Source: Macrotis lagotis | Lineage: Eukaryota; Chordata; Mammalia; Peramelemorphia; Peramelidae | Direction: 5' to 3' | Length of the DNA stretch: 64,000 nucleotides | Assembly: GCF_037893015.1 (NCBI RefSeq) | Contig: NC_133658.1 | Coordinates: forward strand, 286,755,719 to 286,819,718 | In this document: in pieces, positions 62,401 to 64,000 of the stretch | Layout: each line of letters starts with the position of its first letter | Numbering within the stretch: the stretch's first letter is position 1 | Notes under the pieces: model-generated | Databases searched by the model: none | The model's input: only the letters and a program-made list of their open reading frames with translations | Told to the model about the DNA's origin: nothing | Translations under genes and position numbers: made by a program

Positions 62401-63875
62401 TGATCCTATGATCCTAAGACACGAGGTTATCAGGGCAAGTGCAGCTGGGGACAGGTGATGGAGAAGTTTGGGCAGAGGGGAGAAGGAAGATCTGGGGCTG
62501 ATACTGGGTAGGAGTGGGGAGATATCAGGACAGATCTAAGGTTCTACCTACAACATCATCCCTGGAGAAGGTGCAGGCCACAGCAGCACTCCCAAAAGCA
62601 ACCCTGCATTGCTCATCTGCCCCATAGTAGAGGCCAGGCTCTGCCTGGGGAATTGTTCCTTCCAGGTGAGGCAGATCATTCACGCAGCTTGCCTTCCCTG
62701 TGCTGGCAAAGATCCCAGCAGACTTTAACATCCCTCTTATCCCAAGTGTCCCCAGGTCAACAGACCAGTCCCAAGGCTGTAGTCCCCAAGGCAGGATGAG
62801 ATTTGCTTTCGGGATCAACTCACTAAATGTGAAGCCAGAAGATCCCTCCTTATGCCACCTGTCTGCCTCTCCCTTGCCCCCTCCCTTCATTCACACAGCA
62901 TATCAGGTAGTAATGGAATGGCCTCATTCGTTTTACCTTACAAAGTGTAGAAACTGCTCTCGGCTGCACTCAGACCATGTGAGGCCAATGCTGTTTGGGG
63001 TGCCACCAGGGGCCATGATGTGGTCATTGCTGCTACAGCTGTGTTCAATCCCATCATGATCAATACCAAAACTGCACTCAAAGACAGGGTGATAAGAACT
63101 CCTTTTGTCTTTTTTTTTTTTTAGGTTTTTGCAAGGCAAATGGGGTTAAGTGGCTTGCCCAAGGCCATACAACTAGGTAATTATTAAGTGTCTGAGACCA
63201 GATTTGAACCCAGGTACTCCTGACTCCAGGGCTGGTGCTTTATCCACTGCGCCACCTAGCCGCCCCTATTTTGTCCTTTTTCTAGAAGAAATTTTGTTGT
63301 ACTTATCTTCTTTCCCCTCCTTTCCCCTTCTCCATTCCCATCTAGGTTATGTTTAAGAACACCTGGAATACCAGCTTTTCTTTGACTTTACTAGTCTCCA
63401 ATGGACTGAGATTCATGTGACAGTTCTCTATCATTGAAGTTACAACTTTCTATTCCCCTTATAAACATTATCCTAAAACTTTCCTAGTAAAAAGCTTACC
63501 TTCTTAACCAACTGGGGCTATGGAGTATATCTCCTATTCAGTAATGTGGCAATTTTTTCCCATGGTCTACTTCTAACCTCCTCAGGTCTCAATTCCATTT
63601 TATTCTCTGGTCCTACATCTAGCCAGTGTTAATTCTTCTGCCATATTTCATTTCTGAAATCATGCTGGCCCTCCAATAGATTTTACATCCTGTCAATTCT
63701 CCTACTTTGTCTGAGGAAGGTCACATACCTGTGCCCAATCTCATGAGCAATGGTAACCCCCAGATCAAAGCCTGTGTCTTCTGTGATAAGGCAGCTCCAA
63801 GAGGTGGAACATGCACCCCCAAGCTGGGTCACTCCCCGTACCTGTTTGTTGCCATCTGACAGCTCTAGATCAAAC
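31629..63875 (-). CDS. ADAMTS13: ADAMTS13, VWF-cleaving metalloprotease, from catalytic domain to stop (25 exons)
   Basis: Secreted zinc protease that cuts von Willebrand factor and so limits platelet string formation. The exons join in frame to 1286 codons plus TAA. In order they give the metalloprotease end with HEIGHSFGIDHD and the Met-turn, disintegrin-like domain, TSP1-1 with WSSW, Cys-rich domain, spacer, eight further TSP1 repeats, CUB1 and CUB2. Twenty-four exons correspond to human exons 6-29; one further exon at 40179-40358 adds a TSP1 repeat not in human. The 5' exons lie right of position 64000. All splice phases fit and no internal stop is seen, so the gene looks active. Neighbours CACFD1 and SLC2A6 confirm orthology with human 9q34.2. 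Confidence 0.98.
32667..32851 (-). CDS. ADAMTS13: ADAMTS13 exon 28: CUB2
   Basis: 185 nt. Reads [20 protein letters not shown], then [20 protein letters not shown], and ends NDSYIL. Matches human ECDMQLFGPWGEIVSPS and [18 protein letters not shown]. Donor GTGAGG. Confidence 0.97.
33400..34290 (+). mobile_element. L2 LINE, reverse transcriptase region
   Basis: The + frame 33463-33675 contains SPVLGPLL, then [20 protein letters not shown] and QIYLS, the palm of the L2/CR1 reverse transcriptase with the YxDD motif read as Y-T-D-D. Later parts give [20 protein letters not shown]. Old, with several frameshifts. Lies in the ADAMTS13 intron between exons 28 and 27. Confidence 0.85.
34430..34606 (-). 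CDS. ADAMTS13: ADAMTS13 exon 27: CUB1 second half
   Basis: 177 nt. Reads [20 protein letters not shown], then [20 protein letters not shown]. Human has VVRQRCGRPG, so the second Cys of this segment is Leu here, while the first (R-K-x-C) is kept. Donor GTATCA. Confidence 0.96.
35013..35159 (-). CDS. ADAMTS13: ADAMTS13 exon 26: CUB1
   Basis: 147 nt. Reads [20 protein letters not shown], then [20 protein letters not shown] and ESSLNCSV. Highly similar to human [27 protein letters not shown]. Donor GTTTGT. Confidence 0.96.
35290..36270 (-). mobile_element. L1 LINE ORF2 fragment (-), degraded
   Basis: The + strand reads GTTCTTTAAAAGTTTGGTAG, then after a SINE AATTCTTCTGTAAATCTATT and AGGACCAGGAGGTTTTTCCT, the antisense of an L1 ORF2 segment before the reverse transcriptase core. 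Confidence 0.8.
35522..35679 (+). mobile_element. WSINE-type SINE
   Basis: Full-length. Target-site duplication AAGTTTGGTAGA on both sides (35510-35521 and about 35679-35690), inserted in an L1. Confidence 0.93.
36340..36560 (+). repeat. MIR
   Basis: TTGTGCTAAGCATCATTAAG, CCCCTTTTACAGTGAGAAAG and GACTTGAGCAGGGTCATATA. Confidence 0.65.
36600..36795 (+). repeat. MIR-like SINE
   Basis: AGCTGGGAGGGACCTTAGAA, GTCATCCAGTCCAACTTCTT and CCTCTCAAGTCCTTTGGCCC. Confidence 0.65.
37021..37354 (-). CDS. ADAMTS13: ADAMTS13 exon 25: TSP1-8 and linker to CUB1
   Basis: 334 nt. Reads [20 protein letters not shown], then [20 protein letters not shown] and RGCSAGPC, followed by a Pro/Ser/Gln-rich linker of about 55 residues. 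The donor is taken as CTA|GTTATG because it gives K-S-S-I-C-G, matching human Q-S-S-A-C-G. The nearer GTCTAG would run into a stop in the next exon. Confidence 0.93.
38025..38229 (-). CDS. ADAMTS13: ADAMTS13 exon 24: TSP1-7 and start of TSP1-8
   Basis: 205 nt. Reads [20 protein letters not shown], then [20 protein letters not shown], and ends [15 protein letters not shown]. Matches human [19 protein letters not shown] and IADCTYRWHVGTW. Ends phase 0 before GTATTC. Confidence 0.97.
39151..39330 (-). CDS. ADAMTS13: ADAMTS13 exon 23: TSP1-6
   Basis: 180 nt, one repeat: [20 protein letters not shown], then [20 protein letters not shown], then [20 protein letters not shown]. Near-identical in key stretches to human ([26 protein letters not shown]). 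Donor GTTAGT. Confidence 0.97.
39541..39694 (+). mobile_element. WSINE-type SINE between the extra exon and exon 23
   Basis: AGGGACAGTTAGGTGGTACA to AAATTAAAAAAAG. Diverged; no clear target duplication. Confidence 0.88.
40179..40358 (-). CDS. ADAMTS13: ADAMTS13 extra exon: additional TSP1 repeat absent from human
   Basis: 180 nt without stops, acceptor TTTTTTCTCTTTAG, donor CAG|GTCTCT. It codes for one complete thrombospondin repeat: [20 protein letters not shown], then [20 protein letters not shown], then [20 protein letters not shown]. Six Cys have type-1 spacing and CPVTCG fits the O-fucose motif. It starts and ends in the same phase as exons 22 and 23, so it can be included or skipped without frame change. 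Human exon 23 clearly matches 39151-39330, so this exon is additional. It is only loosely similar to its neighbours, which suggests an old duplication, perhaps lost in the human lineage. The donor is weak at +3 to +5, so alternative splicing is possible. Confidence 0.88.
40457..40710 (+). repeat. MAR1-type SINE
   Basis: AAGTGGCACAGTGGACAGAG, CATCTGTAAAATGAGCTGGA, GAAGGAAATGGAAAACCACT, CCAGTACCTTTGCCAAGAAA: the standard MAR1 body. It lies 100 bases upstream of the extra ADAMTS13 exon (in transcription order). Confidence 0.85.
41280..42095 (+). mobile_element. L1 LINE ORF2 C terminus and 3' UTR, old
   Basis: AAATCACCAATAGCAAGAAT, GAATTGGTATAACCATCCTA, TTTATACTCCAAGGAGGTCA, AATGATGCAAAATGAAGGAA. 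Degraded. Confidence 0.7.
42191..42346 (+). mobile_element. WSINE-type SINE
   Basis: Full-length. Target-site duplication AAAGAAATTCTTCA on both sides (42177-42190 and 42347-42360). Confidence 0.93.
42450..42515. repeat. (GATGGT)n hexamer repeat
   Basis: About ten tandem GATGGT units plus imperfect flanks, 70 bases from the ADAMTS13 exon 22 donor. Both strands read open (Met-Val or Ser-Pro repeats), which is an artefact of the repeat. Confidence 0.97.
42586..42715 (-). CDS. ADAMTS13: ADAMTS13 exon 22: rest of TSP1-5
   Basis: 130 nt. Reads [20 protein letters not shown], then [20 protein letters not shown] and CPPR. Human counterpart [22 protein letters not shown]. Ends AG before GTAAAG, leaving the phase that accepts either the extra exon or exon 23. 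Confidence 0.96.
42760..42845 (+). repeat. MIR fragment
   Basis: CATGGAGGTCATCTAAACTC and CAGATAAGTAAATTGAGGCC. Confidence 0.5.
43655..43801 (-). mobile_element. WSINE-type SINE
   Basis: Reverse copy, TTTTTTAGGTTTTTGCAAGG to CCACCTAGCCGCCCC. Target-site duplication TATCAGATTTATTT on both sides. Confidence 0.93.
44690..44830 (+). repeat. MIR
   Basis: AATGAAGAAACTGAGATCCA, TGACTTGCCCAAGATCATAC and ACCTCAGGTCCTCCAATACC. Confidence 0.75.
44946..45066 (-). CDS. ADAMTS13: ADAMTS13 exon 21: linker and start of TSP1-5
   Basis: 121 nt. Reads [20 protein letters not shown], then [20 protein letters not shown]. The linker is poorly conserved with human, but H-V-W and C-S-V-S-C-G match. A long (GA)n tract lies about 50 bases upstream of the acceptor. 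Confidence 0.94.
45113..45165. repeat. (GA)n microsatellite
   Basis: About 26 uninterrupted GA units in the intron 47 bases upstream of ADAMTS13 exon 21. Confidence 0.98.
45440..45635 (+). repeat. MIR reaching the donor of ADAMTS13 exon 20
   Basis: AACCCTGGGAGGTAGGTATT, GTGACTTGCCCCAGGGTCAC and TATCTGAGGTCAGATTCAAA. Its 3' part runs to, or over, the splice site at 45619/45620. Confidence 0.7.
45620..45809 (-). CDS. ADAMTS13: ADAMTS13 exon 20: TSP1-4 and linker
   Basis: 190 nt. Reads [20 protein letters not shown], then [20 protein letters not shown]. It has the canonical C-x-x-x-C-G core, which in human is degraded to CTSAGG. The exon ends W-N-T, GTAAGA. Just beyond the donor the intron is MIR sequence. 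Confidence 0.94.
45970..46200 (+). repeat. MIR
   Basis: TTTAGGGTTTGCAAAGCACC, CTTGTGAGGTAGGTGCTGTT and ACACATGAGGAAACTGAGGC. Confidence 0.8.
46989..47168 (-). CDS. ADAMTS13: ADAMTS13 exon 19: TSP1-3
   Basis: 180 nt, one whole repeat: [20 protein letters not shown], then [20 protein letters not shown], and [16 protein letters not shown] is an O-fucose type motif. The 180-nt size with matching end phases recurs in the extra repeat exon and exon 23. Confidence 0.97.
47780..47909 (-). CDS. ADAMTS13: ADAMTS13 exon 18: TSP1-2
   Basis: 130 nt. Reads [20 protein letters not shown], then [20 protein letters not shown] and CPPY, matching human WVNYSCLDQARKEL and CPPYW. Confidence 0.96.
48055..48190 (-). 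CDS. ADAMTS13: ADAMTS13 exon 17: end of spacer and start of TSP1-2
   Basis: 136 nt. Starts [20 protein letters not shown]; human has VYRRYGEEYGNLT, so human R660 is Lys, while Y661 and Y665 are kept. Continues [16 protein letters not shown], the first part of TSP1-2. Donor GTGAGG. Confidence 0.97.
48260..48960 (-). mobile_element. L1 LINE 3' fragment (-), old
   Basis: The + strand shows TTTATTTGCATACCACAATT, TTTTTAGCTATTAATCAATA and GGGTCTATAGCTACCAATGG, the antisense of L1 ORF2 end and 3' UTR. A (TA)n tract lies within it. Confidence 0.65.
48332..48371. repeat. (TA)n microsatellite
   Basis: About 19 TA units. Confidence 0.97.
49190..51780 (+). mobile_element. L1 LINE ORF2, endonuclease end to reverse transcriptase, degraded
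   Basis: The longest L1 piece in the window. Recognisable stretches are GAAAAAGCTTTTGACAAAAT (EKAFDKI, reverse transcriptase), GAAAGGATGTCCATTATCTT (GCPLS) and TTGCAGGTGATATGACGGTA (remnant of the ADD active site). Many frameshifts. A WSINE is inserted at 49771. Confidence 0.85.
49771..49920 (+). mobile_element. WSINE-type SINE
   Basis: Full-length. Target-site duplication AAATTGAAAGAAAA on both sides, inserted in the L1. Confidence 0.93.
51871..52012 (+). mobile_element. WSINE-type SINE
   Basis: AGGGCAGCTAAGTGGCACAG to an A tail. Flanks AAAATTACTTTCC and AAAATTATTTTCC form a duplication with one difference. Confidence 0.9.
52166..52347 (-). CDS. ADAMTS13: ADAMTS13 exon 16: spacer domain
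   Basis: 182 nt. Reads [20 protein letters not shown], then [20 protein letters not shown], and ends [10 protein letters not shown]. Matches human [29 protein letters not shown] in sequence and length. Confidence 0.97.
52610..52805 (+). repeat. MIR-like SINE
   Basis: GTATGATATAATGGAAAAGA, CTTGAGTTAGAATTCTGGCA and TGGCACATAGTCAACACTTA. Confidence 0.6.
52940..53020 (-). CDS. ADAMTS13: ADAMTS13 exon 15: spacer domain
   Basis: 81 nt. Reads [20 protein letters not shown] then KPLFTHL. The Phe of K-P-L-F-T-H matches human F592, an exosite residue. Donor GTAAGT. Confidence 0.97.
53165..53285 (-). CDS. ADAMTS13: ADAMTS13 exon 14: end of Cys-rich domain and start of spacer
   Basis: 121 nt. Reads [20 protein letters not shown], then [20 protein letters not shown]. 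The last residue before the split Glu codon is Gln, where human has R568 (GRAREYV). Donor GTACTG. Confidence 0.96.
53500..53845 (+). mobile_element. L2-like 3' end
   Basis: GACTGTAAGCTCCTTGAGAG, CAAGGACTCATTCACTTTTC and CACTCAATAAATTCTCATTC. Confidence 0.55.
53853..53943. repeat. long (TA)n tract
   Basis: About 90 bases of TA units with a few C or G interruptions in the first 35 bases, in the intron between ADAMTS13 exons 14 and 13. Confidence 0.98.
54061..54190 (+). repeat. old dispersed repeat with a common mammalian head
   Basis: ATTTTATTAAGTGTCTTCTG, GCTAAGCACTGGGGGATACA and CCCTCAGGGAGCTTACATTC. The family is not named with confidence. Confidence 0.5.
54219..54258. repeat. (CA)n microsatellite
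   Basis: About 19 CA units ending 17 bases before the ADAMTS13 exon 13 donor region. Confidence 0.97.
54275..54423 (-). CDS. ADAMTS13: ADAMTS13 exon 13: Cys-rich domain, RGE in place of RGD
   Basis: 149 nt. Reads [20 protein letters not shown], then [20 protein letters not shown] and SLCVMGRCR. Human has [12 protein letters not shown]; here the tripeptide is R-G-E. Donor GTATGT follows AGG. Confidence 0.96.
55030..55100 (+). mobile_element. WSINE fragment, 3' half
   Basis: TTTACCTAGCTGTGTGATCT to TTGCCTTTCAAAAAAGAGA. Confidence 0.8.
55397..55555 (+). mobile_element. WSINE-type SINE
   Basis: Carries a small internal duplication TAATAATTAATAATTACC. Flanks AACAAGTAACTACA and AACAACTAACTACA form a slightly diverged target duplication. 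Confidence 0.92.
55643..55796 (+). mobile_element. WSINE-type SINE
   Basis: Second full-length copy, 90 bases after the previous one. Confidence 0.92.
56394..56439. repeat. (CA)n microsatellite
   Basis: About 22 CA units. Confidence 0.97.
56597..56744 (+). mobile_element. WSINE-type SINE with internal deletion
   Basis: Lacks the AATAATTACC segment (GACACTTAGCTGTGTGG). Target-site duplication AAAAACTTAAAAAG on both sides. Confidence 0.92.
57370..57515 (+). repeat. MIR
   Basis: CATTTTACAAATGAAGATTA, AACTTGCCCAAAGTCACACT. Confidence 0.7.
57666..57792 (-). CDS. ADAMTS13: ADAMTS13 exon 12: start of Cys-rich domain
   Basis: 127 nt. Reads [20 protein letters not shown], then [20 protein letters not shown] and SQ. 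Closely follows human ACEKTQLEFMSQQCARTDG. Acceptor CTGCAG, donor GTAGAG. Confidence 0.97.
58208..58226. repeat. long G homopolymer
   Basis: An uninterrupted run of about 19 G in the intron between ADAMTS13 exons 12 and 11. Confidence 0.95.
58511..58574 (-). CDS. ADAMTS13: ADAMTS13 exon 11: end of TSP1-1
   Basis: A 64-nt small exon reading [20 protein letters not shown] then Q. It ends phase 0 before GTAGGG. The human exon is equally short. Confidence 0.96.
58725..58876 (-). CDS. ADAMTS13: ADAMTS13 exon 10: end of disintegrin-like domain and TSP1-1
   Basis: 152 nt. Reads [20 protein letters not shown], then [24 protein letters not shown] is the C-mannosylation type motif and CSRTCG the O-fucose type motif of thrombospondin repeats. 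Ends RRRQCNNP before GTACAT. Confidence 0.97.
58890..59620 (+). mobile_element. L1 LINE 3' end
   Basis: TCCATATATCCTTTGATCAA, GAATATTACCTTCTATAGAA, GCATGGAAAGAATTAGATGA and 3' UTR. A polypurine expansion sits inside it. Confidence 0.75.
58977..59105. repeat. polypurine tract
   Basis: About 130 bases of GGGA, GAGA and GGAA units, nearly all purine on the + strand. Confidence 0.93.
59690..60905 (+). mobile_element. two L2 LINE 3' ends in tandem, one split by a WSINE
   Basis: A first tail at 59690-59940 (AGAATGCTCTCCCTC, TGGCTTCTTTCAAACCTGGC). A longer piece begins at about 59940 (TTCCAGCCTAGGTGTCATAC, CTGGACTATTGTGATAGCTG, CATCATCTGATCCAGTGTTC) and resumes after the SINE at 60585-60900. Confidence 0.75.
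60424..60578 (-). mobile_element. WSINE-type SINE
   Basis: Reverse copy. Target-site duplication CTCCAAGCTTTTTC on both sides, inserted in the L2. Confidence 0.93.
60906..61960. other. intronic sequence without recognised features
   Basis: AT-rich part of the ADAMTS13 intron between exons 10 and 9. Two open frames of 115 and 61 codons have no recognisable protein and are probably chance. Confidence 0.5.
62029..62133 (-). CDS. ADAMTS13: ADAMTS13 exon 9: disintegrin-like domain
   Basis: 105 nt, phase 0 to 0. Reads [20 protein letters not shown] then [15 protein letters not shown]. The Cys spacing equals human. Donor GTAAAA. Confidence 0.97.
62285..62415 (+). repeat. MIR-like fragment
   Basis: AATGGGATACAACAGCATTG, GGTTCTGAGATCCTGGGTAA. 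Confidence 0.5.
62552..62702 (-). CDS. ADAMTS13: ADAMTS13 exon 8: start of disintegrin-like domain
   Basis: 151 nt. Begins [12 protein letters not shown] and contains [20 protein letters not shown] then ACTFSRDDV, matching human [17 protein letters not shown]. Ends phase 0 before GTAGGT. Confidence 0.96.
62937..63071 (-). CDS. ADAMTS13: ADAMTS13 exon 7: third zinc ligand and Met-turn
   Basis: 135 nt. Completes the zinc motif as SFGIDHDG, then reads [20 protein letters not shown]. The Met-turn is H-I-M-A-P-G-G where human has H-V-M-A-S-D-G, so human D252 is Gly. The loop before the Cys is one residue shorter than in human. The donor used is AG|GTAAAA, fixed by phase. Confidence 0.96.
63110..63267 (-). 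mobile_element. WSINE-type SINE between ADAMTS13 exons 7 and 6
   Basis: Reverse copy starting only 39 bases from the exon 7 acceptor; its antisense T-rich tail faces the exon. Flanks CCTTTTGTC and TATTTTGTCC. Confidence 0.92.
63729..63875 (-). CDS. ADAMTS13: ADAMTS13 exon 6: catalytic domain with first half of zinc site
   Basis: 147 nt. Reads [20 protein letters not shown], then [20 protein letters not shown] and TIAHEIGH. Human R193 (in QVRG) and D217 (in GFDLG), two of the three gatekeeper residues, are kept. The catalytic Glu and two zinc His are in HEIGH. Donor GTATGT. Confidence 0.97.
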
Positions 63876-64000
63876 CTACAAAAAAAGAAAAAGAAAAAAG
63901 ACAGCTCATAGGGACAAGGCACAGGTAGGGCAAACAGGACAGATGCAAACATGGTCTCTCCCACCTTTGAGAGCCCTTAGGAGTTTTCCAAGTTGCTTTT
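63876..64000 (-). other. ADAMTS13: ADAMTS13 intron 5 end, no exon
   Basis: No frame like the human exon 5 end (GHADLVLYITR) is present, so exon 5 lies outside the window. Confidence 0.7.

Noticed and set aside
63683-63876. Reading frame going on past HEIGH into RYVTFLRQ
   Set aside because: It reads through the splice donor at 63728. Splicing to exon 7 restores HEIGHSFGIDHD.

Overview
The window looks like genomic DNA of a marsupial, probably an Australian (australidelphian) one. Multi-exon vertebrate genes with GT-AG introns are embedded in L1, L2, RTE/BovB-type LINEs, MIR and MAR1 SINEs. About eighteen copies of a tRNA-like SINE of the WSINE type are also present, many with clear target-site duplications. 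The species is not determined; a dasyurid or related group is only a guess.

The layout matches the human chromosome 9q34.2 block SLC2A6 - CACFD1 - ADAMTS13 in the same relative orientations. (1) 466-2942, + strand: the last four coding exons of SLC2A6 (GLUT6), whose 5' part lies left of the window. (2) 2943-10594: an intergenic stretch, tail to tail with CACFD1, holding simple repeats, a LINE fragment and unassigned sequence. (3) 10595-27343, - strand: all five coding exons of CACFD1 (Flower), 172 codons plus stop, starting in a CpG island at about 26780-27660. (4) 27660-31620: intergenic, mainly an old RTE/BovB-like LINE broken by an L1 tail. (5) 31629-63875, - strand: twenty-five exons of ADAMTS13, the VWF-cleaving protease, from the catalytic domain to the stop codon. 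The signal peptide, propeptide and first part of the protease lie right of the window.

The exons were joined by hand. All splice phases agree, giving 193 codons of SLC2A6, 172 of CACFD1 and 1286 of ADAMTS13 with no internal stop. Human exon numbers and human residues are from memory of the human proteins, not from an alignment run here.

The most interesting observations are in ADAMTS13. An extra, frame-neutral 180-nt exon (40179-40358) codes for a complete additional thrombospondin type 1 repeat between human TSP5 and TSP6, making nine repeats instead of eight. A glycine replaces the human gatekeeper aspartate D252 behind an otherwise intact HEIGHSFGIDHD zinc site. The spacer exosite carries Gln for R568 and Lys for R660. 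The human RGD of the Cys-rich domain is RGE, a CUB1 cysteine is missing, TSP4 keeps a canonical Cys pattern that human has lost, and the C terminus is about 19 residues shorter. No virus-derived element, CRISPR array, RNA gene or mobile gene cassette was recognised.
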